Below, piece after piece: positions 44,299-53,212 of a stretch of 64,000 nucleotides of DNA (its first letter is position 1; every line of letters begins with the position of its first letter). The position numbers and the translations under genes were made by a program. This DNA is from an uncultured Clostridia bacterium (GTDB taxonomy: Bacteria; Bacillota; Clostridia; Oscillospirales; Acutalibacteraceae), in assembly GCA_947627345.1 (NCBI GenBank), contig CANQVS010000003.1, forward strand, positions 58,385 to 122,384, given 5' to 3'. The notes beneath the pieces were generated by a model, which ran no database searches, was not told where the DNA came from, and worked only from the letters and a program-made list of their open reading frames with translations.

Positions 44299-45501
44299 TT
44301 ACGCGGATTTTTTAACGACTTTAACGAGGCTTGAATCGTCGATTACCTTTCCGTCAGCAAGCATTACTGCCTTGATGACGGTCTGGTCATTCTCCGGGTC
44401 CGTATATCGTGAAATTTGAACGCCCATAACCTCGTTAAGAATGTAGTCTTTTAGATTAAATACAGCAGCAACAGTCGTGTCTTCCTCGACAGAATCCGAA
44501 TAGTTGCTCATATATCCGTCCGCGGGAATTACTTCACGTCCTAAGATATTGTAGGAAGGCTTGCCGTCTAATCCTGCGTTAATTCTCGCTATAGGTTGTC
44601 CATTTGTGTCTGTAATTCCGAAATAACTCATAAAGGTTTCCTTCGTCATCAGGTAAACGGTATCAGGGCCGTCATACGCTGACGGAAGTTTAGCTTCTGT
44701 TTCAACAAATGTCTTATACTCGATGCCTTCGCCTGCTGGAATTTCAACTTTATTTTCTGTTTCTTTTGTTAAAATTCCTTCGGGCGCGCCTGTTCCGGAA
44801 CCGCTGATTATTGCTTTTTCAATAGCTTTAATCATTGCTTCTGAAATAACCGACACGAATTGGCTTTCAAATTTTTCAAGAGCTGTTACGCTCATAAATA
44901 GTGAGAACGCTGTACGACATTCAAGCTTATAGCCGGAGAATTGGATTTTATCAAGCGTAAATTTCTGACGGTCTGAACCCTTGTCCTCATCTACCCATTT
45001 CGCCTCAGGCTTAACTGTTGCTACGGGAATAAGCAGAGCAGCGGGATATGCCGTTTTGAACACACGCGAATAAATCTTACCTGTCGTATCGAGCTTAAAG
45101 AATATTTGCTCGTAAATCGGGGTGGGTACGATAACTCCTGCATCCGTACTTAAAGTCGCTTCGTTTGCGTTTCTAAATTTTGCAGGAATTTCTTTTCCGC
45201 GCACTATGTGATTCATAAATGCTCGCCTATATTCGAGGGATGAATAGACGTCTGTCGGCTTCTCGTTTTTAATGCTTTCGCCATTTCCAAAATTTACTGC
45301 GCTTGAAAAACCCTTTCCGATTTTTTCACCACTTAAAGCTTTCAAGTCTGCCTGTGCGTGTGCTTCGTTCTCAAAAGTCGCGTCAAGGTCACGAATCTCC
45401 TGCATTTTCTCGTTTGCTTTGTCGATGCTGCCTGAATTTATTAAATTTTGGGCTTCGTCGCAAAGCTCTTTCCTTTTGTTTTTGTAATCTGATTTTGTCA
45501 T
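44299..45501 (-). CDS. HK97-fold major capsid protein
   Basis: A 400-residue HK97-family capsid protein. Residues about 1-55 form a helical delta domain that is normally removed by the ClpP-like protease. The mature part includes SLEYRRAFMNHIVRG, EATLSTDAGVIVPTPIY, and the C-terminal NLKDYILNEVMGVQISRYTDPENDQTVIKAVMLADGKV. Located directly after the protease gene. Confidence 0.95.
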   Translation of the reverse strand: MTKSDYKNKRKELCDEAQNLINSGSIDKANEKMQEIRDLDATFENEAHAQADLKALSGEKIGKGFSSAVNFGNGESIKNEKPTDVYSSLEYRRAFMNHIVRGKEIPAKFRNANEATLSTDAGVIVPTPIYEQIFFKLDTTGKIYSRVFKTAYPAALLIPVATVKPEAKWVDEDKGSDRQKFTLDKIQFSGYKLECRTAFSLFMSVTALEKFESQFVSVISEAMIKAIEKAIISGSGTGAPEGILTKETENKVEIPAGEGIEYKTFVETEAKLPSAYDGPDTVYLMTKETFMSYFGITDTNGQPIARINAGLDGKPSYNILGREVIPADGYMSNYSDSVEEDTTVAAVFNLKDYILNEVMGVQISRYTDPENDQTVIKAVMLADGKVIDDSSLVKVVKKSA

Positions 45502-45514
45502 TTAAAAATCCTCC

Positions 45515-46165
45515 TTAGATTAATTTTAAAAGGTTAAGTTGTGCTTCAACCTTTGAATTTGCTTTTTTATTTTGCATTTCTTTTATAACCGACTGTGGGA
45601 GTAGACCGCTGCGGTAAGACGCCGCGAGTTTGGTGCTCGACTGCGGTTCTGTAATTTTATCAATAAACCCCATTGATACCGCCTCATCGGCTGTAATCCA
45701 ACTTTCTTTATCCATTAATTTTAAAATTTCCTCAATAGGTTTTCCCGTTTTTTCACAATAAGAATTCGCTATTGCCTTATTCGCTTTCTGAAGCACTTCG
45801 CTCGACTCTTCCATATCGTGAAAATCCCCTTCGGCATATGACGATACATTATGAATCATAAGCATAGCTGTTGGAGCGATTTCGGAATATCCTGCACACG
45901 CTATGACAGAAGCCCCGCTTGCGGCGAGACCTACAACCTTAATTGTGAGATTTCCTTTATACGCTCTGAGTTCCTCATAGATTTCACTTGCTGCGAACAT
46001 ATCGCCGCCGTCTGAATTAATCTTTACAATTACACTTTCGTTTTTATCGGATAAATTTGAAAGTGCTTCCGATATTTCTTTCGGACAAACCGCTTCAATT
46101 CCGAAATGGTCATAAATCCATTTATCATCGTTGCTTACAATGACGCCGTTAATGTTTATGGTCAT
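45515..46165 (-). CDS. ClpP-like prohead protease
   Basis: A 216-residue ClpP-family head maturation protease. Catalytic Ser83 in GLAASGAS, His105 in MLMIHN and a likely Asp in KLMDKESW. The substrate-site SDGGDMFAASEIYE motif is intact. It cleaves scaffold delta domains of the capsid. The 4-base overlap with the portal gene shows coupling. Confidence 0.93.
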   Translation of the reverse strand: MTININGVIVSNDDKWIYDHFGIEAVCPKEISEALSNLSDKNESVIVKINSDGGDMFAASEIYEELRAYKGNLTIKVVGLAASGASVIACAGYSEIAPTAMLMIHNVSSYAEGDFHDMEESSEVLQKANKAIANSYCEKTGKPIEEILKLMDKESWITADEAVSMGFIDKITEPQSSTKLAASYRSGLLPQSVIKEMQNKKANSKVEAQLNLLKLI

Positions 46166-47352
46166 TCTTCTTCACCTCCTGTATTTTCACCTTCCAAATT
46201 TGAGACCGCTTGCGTATCAAGCCTTCTGAGTGGAACGTCACCGCCTTCTATTGGCGTTAAGCCCATAGCTTCACGCCATTCGTTCGGCGTCAAAGCTCCG
46301 CGGTCAACCATTTGAAATAAATTCAGCTTTGTTTTAAAACTTGCCACTTGCAGGTTGAACGAACCCGCTACAATATAATTTCCACATCCGCGCTGTCTTC
46401 TTGAAAACAACTTACGTGTCATTTCGTTAGCGAGTTTTGAAATCCACGGTTCAATCTCTGCTTCGTAATAGCTGTTTTCCTCATCTTCATTTGCCGTTCC
46501 TTGAATGATTTTTTCATTTATGTTAAGCAAACTTAAAATACGAGATTTTGTCCTATCCATTTGCGAAGCGTTTGGGACGTAATCGGTCGGATTAATCTGC
46601 GTAGCGTCAGTCTTCGTGTCAGTCGCTGCTACGCCGATTCCGTTACCTGAAATTTTAAGATAATTATCGGCAAAGGTCTGCGCCTTCTTCTTAATGTCTT
46701 CATCTCTTAAAGCGGTATTTATTTTTAAAAGCCAGCGAATTACCGCTGAATTTTTAATAGCATTTATAATTCCCTGGTCAGTCGTGTTTACGATTTCCAT
46801 AAGCGGAGCAAGTGAAGGGAATTTTGATGTTCCGAAAATATCATTTTCGTTATAATCTTCTCGTATATGAATAATATCTTCATAAGCGAATTGATAGCGT
46901 TCGCTGTTTTTTAACGTAAAAAGTAAATATAAACTGCCGTCGTCATTATATTTTGCTTCGGCATTAACGGCAGGGATAGGATATAACTGACGAGGCACTC
47001 CGTTTTCATCACGAAGAATTAAGGCAAACGCGTTTCCATTTAAAGCGGAAAGATTTGACATTTTTTCAAGAAAATCAACGATTGACATATATGGATTTGG
47101 CTCTTGTAGCATAAAACGATAGTTCGCGCTCATATCCACTCGCTCTAATTGCCCATCGGGTTTAAAACAGTGCTTTAATTCAATTTTGCAAATCCGTTTT
47201 GCGCGAGCCGATAAGGCCCCACGTACTATATCGTTTTCATATACTTTTCCGTTCCACGCTGTGAAAAAATTTCCGGTTTCATTCACAAGCTGAACGCTGG
47301 ACAGGATTTTATCTTTGCGGAGGTAATTTTTTATGTTTTTGAAAACTCCCAT
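46162..47352 (-). CDS. HK97-family phage portal protein
   Basis: A 396-residue portal protein (RGALSARAKRICKIELKH, SIVDFLEKMSNLSALNGNAFALILRDENG, and EAEIEPWISKLANEMTRKLF). It forms the dodecameric ring through which DNA enters. The C-terminal GALTPNEWREAMGLTPIEGGD segment is typical of the HK97 gp3 group. Confidence 0.93.
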   Translation of the reverse strand: MGVFKNIKNYLRKDKILSSVQLVNETGNFFTAWNGKVYENDIVRGALSARAKRICKIELKHCFKPDGQLERVDMSANYRFMLQEPNPYMSIVDFLEKMSNLSALNGNAFALILRDENGVPRQLYPIPAVNAEAKYNDDGSLYLLFTLKNSERYQFAYEDIIHIREDYNENDIFGTSKFPSLAPLMEIVNTTDQGIINAIKNSAVIRWLLKINTALRDEDIKKKAQTFADNYLKISGNGIGVAATDTKTDATQINPTDYVPNASQMDRTKSRILSLLNINEKIIQGTANEDEENSYYEAEIEPWISKLANEMTRKLFSRRQRGCGNYIVAGSFNLQVASFKTKLNLFQMVDRGALTPNEWREAMGLTPIEGGDVPLRRLDTQAVSNLEGENTGGEEE

Positions 47353-47364
47353 ATTTCCTCCTTT

Positions 47365-49056
47365 TTAAATTATTGATTCGTAGTAGTCGCGGTCATCGGT
47401 TAGGACTGTGTAAGCGTCAAGGAGGGCTGCGGTTCCGTCGATTCTTCTTGTCGCAACAGATGTCTTAACAGGCTGGATATTTCCGTTCTTATCTTCATCT
47501 TTTGCTGTGTTTGCGAAACACCACTTGTCAATTGGGTTGTTGTTGTAATTAATAATCTTTGACTCTAAGTCAGCTTTTAAAAGCTTCATTGGATTTGATA
47601 GCGTCTTCTTGCCCTGGATGACTGGCGTCATGACGTCCTTTCCGAACGTGTCCTCCATTTCTTTGACCCAATATGTCGCGCTCCAACTGTCGTATCCGAC
47701 TTTATAAATGTAAATATCAAATTCGTTCTGCAGTTCCTTGAACCATTCTGTGACACATCCTGCGTGAATTTTTCTGCCAGGACAAGTGCGCATATATCCT
47801 TGCTCAATCCACAGGTCATAGGGTATTTTATCTTCTTTAATTTTCTTATCGACTAAATCTTCGGGTATCCAATACATCGAAAGAACGTAAATGATTTCAC
47901 TTTTCGGTAACATAAAAATCATCTTCGCTGCGGTTAAATCAGTCGTGCTTGAAAGGTCGGCACCACCGATTCCGTATCGAGGTTTTAATTTAGTTACATC
48001 AAAAGTCGCTTCATTGTTAAGAACATCCCAACTCAACCACGCTTCTGTTGTGGTTTCAGGTATATTAAATTCCTTACAAAGTAGGTTTTTTAACAAATCG
48101 TGATTTTGCTTTGCTTTATTTACTTTATAACGAAGAGTATCCGCATTTTTAATCTCACCCAAGCCCGGATTAGCTTTTATCCAGCTTTGTTCATCTTCCC
48201 ATTCATTTTTGCTGTCAAGTTCATAAACGAAAAATAAACTATGTTCATCTTTATATCCTTGCTTGTCAGAATATCCGTTTATAATTCTTTTTCCTTCGTC
48301 ATAAATAAAGTCATAAATATCCTCACGAATTTTTCCCGCTGTTGACGTGATGAAAATTAATGGTTGCTCGCGGGCGGTGATTCCGTCGGCTATAATATCA
48401 TAGAGTTCACGACCATTTCTCCATTGATGAATTTCGTCGAGCAACGCTCCGTGAACGTTCAGCCCGTCGAGTGTATTACTGTCAGACGCGAGGGGCTTAA
48501 AAACTCCGTCATTGAATTTATCGGAAGTCATTTCATAAGCTAACGGCTTAATCCGCTTACAAAGCGTTGGAGATTTATTAACCATTCGTTTAGCTTCCTG
48601 CCATATGATTTTCGCCTGGTCGCGTTTGGTAGCGACGGCATAAATTTCAGGTCCATTCTCGCCGTCGGCGATTTGAAGATATAATCCGACAATTGACGAA
48701 ATAAGCGACTTTCCGTTTTTCTTCGCTATAATTAAAACAGCACGGTTATATTTTCTTATCCCGTTTATATTAACAAATCCAAAGATTGCTGCCAGCGCTG
48801 CTTTTTCCCAGAGCATTAATTTAACCCGCTGCCCGCCAAGTTTGCCTTTAGAATGTCGGCAGTAATTTTCAGCAAATTCAAGAATATGATTTGCTCGAGC
48901 TGGGGAGTAAAAATATTCTCCCGGGTGTTCTATATCATAAGCGAGTTTTTTGTAAGTTTCATATATTTTTTTGCAAACTACAATTTCACCGCTTTGGATA
49001 GCCTGCCAATATTCGACAATCGGATTATAGTTGGCTGGATATTTAACCTTCGGCAT
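47365..49056 (-). CDS. terL: Terminase large subunit
   Basis: A 563-residue terminase ATPase/nuclease. The Walker A-like AKKNGKSLISS lies near residue 115 and Walker B in NVHGALLDEIHQW; the C-terminal nuclease starts near KLKPRYGIGGADLSST, with DYSW-like YKVGYDSWSATYW. It follows the small subunit gene with a one-base overlap. Matches the HK97/phiC31-type Terminase_1 family. Confidence 0.94.
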   Translation of the reverse strand: MPKVKYPANYNPIVEYWQAIQSGEIVVCKKIYETYKKLAYDIEHPGEYFYSPARANHILEFAENYCRHSKGKLGGQRVKLMLWEKAALAAIFGFVNINGIRKYNRAVLIIAKKNGKSLISSIVGLYLQIADGENGPEIYAVATKRDQAKIIWQEAKRMVNKSPTLCKRIKPLAYEMTSDKFNDGVFKPLASDSNTLDGLNVHGALLDEIHQWRNGRELYDIIADGITAREQPLIFITSTAGKIREDIYDFIYDEGKRIINGYSDKQGYKDEHSLFFVYELDSKNEWEDEQSWIKANPGLGEIKNADTLRYKVNKAKQNHDLLKNLLCKEFNIPETTTEAWLSWDVLNNEATFDVTKLKPRYGIGGADLSSTTDLTAAKMIFMLPKSEIIYVLSMYWIPEDLVDKKIKEDKIPYDLWIEQGYMRTCPGRKIHAGCVTEWFKELQNEFDIYIYKVGYDSWSATYWVKEMEDTFGKDVMTPVIQGKKTLSNPMKLLKADLESKIINYNNNPIDKWCFANTAKDEDKNGNIQPVKTSVATRRIDGTAALLDAYTVLTDDRDYYESII

Positions 49057-49436
49057 TATATTTCTCTTCGGTCAATTACAAAATCGTCAAAATCATCTGT
49101 GGCTTGCGCCTCCTTCTCTGAAGAAGGGAGCAGGTCAGTAAGCTGTTTGATGATTTTTTGATAGTTAACGTTGATTTTATTATACAAATCTGCATTCGGT
49201 CGCGTACGGTCGTAAGGCTCGGTTTTATCGCTTTGCGAAAATTTCTCGGTCAAGCCATTTTCACGCAGGTCAAGCGCCAAATCTTGAAGTGTTATTCGCA
49301 TAAAAGCAGAGTTTTCTAATAGACCTTCAATGCTTTTTTTGCTTTTTTCTGGGATATTTTTATATATTTTTGTAAGTCTTTTTAGCTCTTTTTTTATTCT
49401 TTCTTCTTTGCTAAATTCTTTCTTTTTATATGACAA
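49056..49436 (-). CDS. Terminase small subunit (P27 family)
   Basis: A 126-residue protein, highly charged and helical at the N-terminus, with IYKNIPEKSKKSIEGLLENSAFMRITLQDLALDLRENG, typical of P27-type small terminases. Immediately before terL. Confidence 0.88.
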   Translation of the reverse strand: MSYKKKEFSKEERIKKELKRLTKIYKNIPEKSKKSIEGLLENSAFMRITLQDLALDLRENGLTEKFSQSDKTEPYDRTRPNADLYNKINVNYQKIIKQLTDLLPSSEKEAQATDDFDDFVIDRREI

Positions 49437-49534
49437 TTTTTTTACCTCTCTTTTGGGAGGGGGGTCTGTAACTCTCTTGCGTATTAAAAAAAAGTTGCCC
49501 CCCGGTCTTTTTTTATTTTCGATGTCAAAAAATT
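49437..49534 (-). other. G/C-tract region between HNH and terminase small subunit (candidate cos)
   Basis: Unusual runs occur in otherwise AT-rich phage DNA: GGGAGGGGGG, CCCCCC and GGGGGGG within about 95 bases. HNH-TerS-TerL phages often have their cohesive ends here. No cleavage site can be set from sequence alone. Confidence 0.35.
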
Positions 49535-49837
49535 TTAGGGGGGGACTGGTTGTCCGTTTTCGTCAAAATAAATTCTGTTTTTATTCGGACAAAAATAACC
49601 GTGATGTTCATCGTGACATCTTTTACAAACGTATTGAAGATTGTTAAAGTTTAAAGTAATATTCGGGTCGTCAATATTCTCGGGCGTAAGTTCTTCAATG
49701 TGATGAACGATGTAGCCGTTGTGTTCATTACACATTTGACAAATTCCTCCGTCAGTAGCTATCCGCTCTTGAATAAAGGCAGAACGACATTTGTTCCACG
49801 CTTTTGACTTGTAAAACTTTTCGGCCCACGCTTTCAT
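49535..49837 (-). CDS. Phage HNH endonuclease
   Basis: A 100-residue HNH nuclease with two zinc-binding CxxC pairs (CQMC and CKRC), HHIEEL as the first HNH histidines, the Asn in LNFNNLQYVC and the final His in CHDEHHG. In HK97-type cos phages such HNH proteins work with the terminase in specific cutting and packaging. Position before the small terminase fits. Confidence 0.92.
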   Translation of the reverse strand: MKAWAEKFYKSKAWNKCRSAFIQERIATDGGICQMCNEHNGYIVHHIEELTPENIDDPNITLNFNNLQYVCKRCHDEHHGYFCPNKNRIYFDENGQPVPP

Positions 49838-49861
49838 TTTTAAAACCTCTGCAATTATTCT

Positions 49862-49908
49862 AACATAAAAAAAAGGTCTACGACTGCATACTTTCAGCGA
49901 TAGACCAA
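49862..49908 (-). terminator. Terminator between early and late phage transcripts
   Basis: On the minus strand GGTCTA ... TAGACC followed by eight T bases, just after the 49927-50226 gene stop. The late operon starts behind it. Confidence 0.65.
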
Positions 49909-49926
49909 GAGATATTTATTTAGTTT

Positions 49927-50226
49927 TTAAAACCTTAATCCTCTTATTTTGGCGCATAACATCCAGGCTCTCTCTAAGAGTTTCCACGCTGTTCTTTCAC
50001 AGCAGTAGTTTTCAAGAGCATAATTCTTTATACGTAAAGATATGTCATTGCGTTTTAGATGTTTTTTCGGTTCTGCAAAATAAACCTGACGTACTGCCGA
50101 TATAGTTTCTAAATCTCCGCCTTCGGAAAGACTGTTGAGCATTTTGGCGACTGCCAACAAATCTAACTGCTCCGCCGCTGTCAGATTTGTTAATTCGTTA
50201 ATTTCACTTTCGTTCGGCTCTCCCAT
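49927..50226 (-). CDS. Putative phage late-gene regulator (ArpU/RinA-like position)
   Basis: A 99-residue, mostly helical protein with ISLRIKNYALENYCCERTAWKLLERAWMLCAKIRGLRF at the end, a likely HTH-type recognition region. Located as the last early gene directly before a terminator and the late operon, where ArpU or RinA activators usually lie. The family match is not certain. Confidence 0.55.
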   Translation of the reverse strand: MGEPNESEINELTNLTAAEQLDLLAVAKMLNSLSEGGDLETISAVRQVYFAEPKKHLKRNDISLRIKNYALENYCCERTAWKLLERAWMLCAKIRGLRF

Positions 50227-50292
50227 TCTCGCGTAAAATCGGAAAGCTGAAGTTATGTAATTCCGAGTGCTGTCCTTTTTAATTTTAATTTT

Positions 50293-51084
50293 TTAAACCT
50301 TCCTTCGCTTCCTATGAGGTCTATAATATTTAACGGTGAAATAATATCCTCCGTTGACGTCATTGTAATACGGGCTTACGTCTGCTATCGCATAATCAGG
50401 GTGCATTTTTTCAAATACAGAAAAGTCCGTATATTCTTTTGCAAACAAAATATCTCTGTGTGAAATTTGTTTTGCTCGACTTTTAATTTTAGGTTCTTTA
50501 AGATTTCGGCTTCTAAAATATGTACACTTAATTCCGCTGCGGATATTCTCTTCTATATGCTTGATTATATAGCGCGCAATATTCTCAATTCCGAATTGAT
50601 TAAATATCAGCGGTTTAACGTCAATATACCCTCTGTAGTTTCCTGACTTTTCTTTCCACTTCTCGGTTAAGATATACAGCGGATAATCACCGTTGATTAA
50701 GAGATGATGATGAAGTCTTTTTCTTTTAGAGCCATATCCTGTAATTCCAATAATCTTCGGAGAGGGTAGATTATTTTTCTTCGCATAGTTTCTCAATCGT
50801 TCAATATATTTTCTTAATTCTTTTTCAGCTTGATTATAGTTTTCGGGTAAATGTTCTTCATCGTATGTTAAAGTTAAAAATTGGTCCTTTTCTGTAAAGT
50901 TTGTATTAGCTAAGAATATAACTTTTTCTTTCCGATTTTCGTCATTCAGTCTTTGACGAACATCTGATGTCGGCTTACTCTTTTTTCTACGTCCACCTTT
51001 CGGTAAACTATATTCAGGATATATTCTTGTTGTTATGTAATTTTTACCGCATATAATATCGGTAGTTCTGTATCTGCGTCTCAT
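50293..51084 (-). CDS. HUH-type replication initiator (Rep) endonuclease
   Basis: A 263-residue basic protein with the three HUH Rep motifs in order: motif I FLTLTYDEEHLP near residue 70, motif II with His-rich RLHHHLLING near 124, and motif III with the catalytic Tyr in ARYIIKHIEE near 175. HUH enzymes nick one DNA strand and bind covalently to the 5' end, starting rolling-circle replication. It is unusual between early genes and the terminase of an HK97-type phage. Possible hairpin targets lie upstream at 51140-51200. Confidence 0.75.
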   Translation of the reverse strand: MRRRYRTTDIICGKNYITTRIYPEYSLPKGGRRKKSKPTSDVRQRLNDENRKEKVIFLANTNFTEKDQFLTLTYDEEHLPENYNQAEKELRKYIERLRNYAKKNNLPSPKIIGITGYGSKRKRLHHHLLINGDYPLYILTEKWKEKSGNYRGYIDVKPLIFNQFGIENIARYIIKHIEENIRSGIKCTYFRSRNLKEPKIKSRAKQISHRDILFAKEYTDFSVFEKMHPDYAIADVSPYYNDVNGGYYFTVKYYRPHRKRRKV

Positions 51085-51139
51085 ATTTTGATATTCCCTT
51101 TTATAACCGTAACTTTATCATTAAATTACAAGTTTTAAA

Positions 51140-51205
51140 AAAGCCTTTCGGCTTTATATAAAACCGCTGAATATCCGCGCCTATACAGCGGTTTCGTTGC
51201 AAACT
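51140..51205 (-). terminator. Two hairpins upstream of the HUH Rep gene (terminator and possible nick site)
   Basis: Minus strand: AAACCGCTG ... CAGCGGTTT with a 16-base loop, then AAAGCC-GAAA-GGCTTTTTT, which has a T tract and looks like a terminator. The first hairpin might be an origin for the Rep protein. Confidence 0.5.
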
Positions 51206-51292
51206 TTTTTATTTTTTGTTGGAGTAAAAAAAGGATGAAATTGAAAAGTGTTTCAATATATATAAACTGCGCGGAGCTTATATCTTTTTAAA

Positions 51293-51667
51293 TTAGCGAT
51301 ATAAATTCTTGTCAAACGCTGCTTTGAGGTCAATCACCATACCTATGTAGCATATCTCGTTTTTATAAAAAATTTTAAATTCGGCGTGTGGCATATTCGT
51401 TTTAAAGCTCCATAAAGAATGGCGTTCGTCATCATGCCATATAGCGACTATTGGATATGGAATATCATTATTTCTAATTATGCTTTCACCGCCGCCATCT
51501 CTGGCAAAAAATACATCATTAACAGCGCCACGAATTTCACCAGTACAGCCCCCTGAACCGCAAACTATTATGAATCCTAATTCTTTTGCTTTTTTTATTT
51601 CATCGAGATTGGGCTGTTTATAATATTGCCTGCCATCAAGCGTTTCTGCGAATTCTTGTATTGTCAT
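51293..51667 (-). CDS. Phage protein of unknown function
   Basis: A 124-residue protein with EFAETLDGRQYYKQPNLDEIKKAKELGFIIV and a small Gly-rich loop (VCGSGGCTGEIRG). I know this type as a common hypothetical phage protein of gut Firmicutes. It overlaps the end of the LRR gene by 32 bases. No catalytic motif recognised. Confidence 0.6.
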   Translation of the reverse strand: MTIQEFAETLDGRQYYKQPNLDEIKKAKELGFIIVCGSGGCTGEIRGAVNDVFFARDGGGESIIRNNDIPYPIVAIWHDDERHSLWSFKTNMPHAEFKIFYKNEICYIGMVIDLKAAFDKNLYR

Positions 51668-52160
51668 TTTCTTGTTTCCTTTTTTTCGGTTTTTTAATAA
51701 AAGTTTTCATCCTCATTAATTTAATTTTCGCAGGGCAATTACCACATGCCCATTTGCCTATACTTGTGACACTATTGGGAATTGTTATGCTTGTAAGGTT
51801 TGTGCAACTATTAAATGCAAAATCGCCTATACTTGTAACGCTGTTACCTATTGTTACACTTGTAAGGCTTGCACAATTAAAAAACGCGCCACGTTTTATT
51901 TCCTTAATACTATTTGTAATTATTACTTTTTCAAGGCTCGCGCAATATGCAAATGCCCATTTACCTATATTCTTAATACTATTTGGTATTGTTACACTTT
52001 TAAAACTTGCACAATATGCAAATGCCTCATAGCCTATATTTGTAACAGTATATCCGTCAATCGTATGGGGAATTTTTAACTCTGTAGCGTTACCGTGATA
52101 AGCTGTAATTAGAGCCGTACCGTCATCAAGAATGTTGTATTCAAAATCATTACTTTTCAT
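51636..52160 (-). CDS. Prophage BspA-type leucine-rich repeat protein without signal peptide
   Basis: A 174-residue protein with about five LRR_5 repeats (SVTIPNSIKNIGKWAFAYC...), and a basic C-terminal tail (IKKPKKRKQENDN). Its start (DFEYNILDDGTALI...) matches the N-terminal repeat of the secreted host protein at 1386-2891, but the signal peptide and Big_2 domains are absent. Strong AGGAGGAAAA site. It lies among early genes rather than fibres, so it is probably cytoplasmic. Confidence 0.8.
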   Translation of the reverse strand: MKSNDFEYNILDDGTALITAYHGNATELKIPHTIDGYTVTNIGYEAFAYCASFKSVTIPNSIKNIGKWAFAYCASLEKVIITNSIKEIKRGAFFNCASLTSVTIGNSVTSIGDFAFNSCTNLTSITIPNSVTSIGKWACGNCPAKIKLMRMKTFIKKPKKRKQENDNTRIRRNA

Positions 52161-52168
52161 TTTTCCTC

Positions 52169-52834
52169 CTATAATTCTTCAACATAGCACCAACTCTGAG
52201 GCGGTCGAGTTAGTGATTTCTTCCAACAGTTACCTCGGCAAAAATCGTTAGTTTTTTTGCATAGATATGTTCCATTAAGATAAACTCCGTTTGTATAATC
52301 AGGATTTGTATAAATTCTTTCTCTTAAACTACATTCCTTTACAGCCTGCTTATGAATAGTATAAAACTCACTTAAATCTTTCGGCGTGTCGTAGATTTTG
52401 AGGCTGGAGATATTCCAATAAAAAAGTTCTTGTCCATTTGCGTAACGCAGTAGTTCGAAGTCTGTTAAGCAAGTTTGTTGTTTGTTGTTAAAATAAGTCT
52501 GCACAAGATTATCTGCCCTCAAAGATGATATTTCATCACAAACAAACTCGCCTATGACTTTGCCGTCAAGAAAATTATCCTTTCTATAATCTTGGTAAAT
52601 CATTAATTCTCCGCTCCATCCGAATTTTATTTCACCGTTTGGCAATCTGTATAATTCATCTGAATATTCTACTATATGGTTATGTCGAAATCTCTCTTTT
52701 GCTTTTGTGCAGTATATGTAACACTTAAACGGCGTTTTAAGTTTAGGTCTGTTCTTTCTAACCTCAATAGTCTTTTTACCATTTGCAATCAGCTCGCAGT
52801 ATTTGGGTTTAATGCTTAATAATACTGATTTCAT
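52169..52834 (-). CDS. ASCH-domain protein
   Basis: A 221-residue protein. The N-terminal ASCH/PUA-like domain shows SIKPKYCELIANGKKTIEVRKNRP, the RNA-binding pocket signature (K-E-R), and IYCTKAK. The C-terminal half (with YGNGQ-like LRYANGQELFYWNISSLKIY) matches phage ASCH proteins. ASCH domains bind RNA or modified nucleotides; the role in phages is not established. Confidence 0.8.
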   Translation of the reverse strand: MKSVLLSIKPKYCELIANGKKTIEVRKNRPKLKTPFKCYIYCTKAKERFRHNHIVEYSDELYRLPNGEIKFGWSGELMIYQDYRKDNFLDGKVIGEFVCDEISSLRADNLVQTYFNNKQQTCLTDFELLRYANGQELFYWNISSLKIYDTPKDLSEFYTIHKQAVKECSLRERIYTNPDYTNGVYLNGTYLCKKTNDFCRGNCWKKSLTRPPQSWCYVEEL

Positions 52835-53029
52835 TTGTGTTCACTTCCTTTAATGCCTGTTCGGCTGACTCTTTGGATAGAAATACGGTTTTGCCGATAT
52901 ATTCAAGATAAAAACAAATAATTACTCCTTTGGGATTATACGTCCTTATTTGACAACCGCTTTTATCAAAACATAATCCTGTTATAGAATATTCCTCTAT
53001 TTTTGCCGGTGTAATAACAGGTGAAATAT
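52809..53029 (-). CDS. Small phage protein without a clear start (possibly truncated)
   Basis: An open frame from a TAA at about 53030 to 52809 encodes PAKIEEYSITGLCFDKSGCQ..., ending in IGKTVFLSKESAEQALKEV, a C-terminal sequence common in phage proteins of gut clostridia. There is no ATG, GTG or TTG in the first 22 codons, so it either starts at ATT or has lost its N-terminus by a frameshift or deletion against the 52997-53212 gene. Overlaps the ASCH start. Confidence 0.45.
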
Positions 53030-53212
53030 AATATTATTACCACTACAGTCTATTACGTTAAAAAAATGCCGAAGAAATTCACTCATTTCTTCTATACTCA
53101 TACGTTTAATCTTCTCGTAGTTCGTTAAAGGTCTGCCTGTTTTTTCCTCCTGTGGCTTATTCATACTTTCAGAACCTGTCGGATTTTCCGACAAGTTAAT
53201 TACTTTACTCAC
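52997..53212 (-). CDS. Small phage protein
   Basis: About 71 residues (VINLSENPTGSESMNKPQ...). It contains NYEKIKRMSIEEMSEFLRHFF, the N-terminal motif of a common family of phage proteins that usually continue with a Cys-rich part; here the C-terminus is short and atypical (IIFHLLLHRQK), perhaps through a frameshift. The GTG at 53212 follows AAGGAG. Confidence 0.5.
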   Translation of the reverse strand: MSKVINLSENPTGSESMNKPQEEKTGRPLTNYEKIKRMSIEEMSEFLRHFFNVIDCSGNNIIFHLLLHRQK

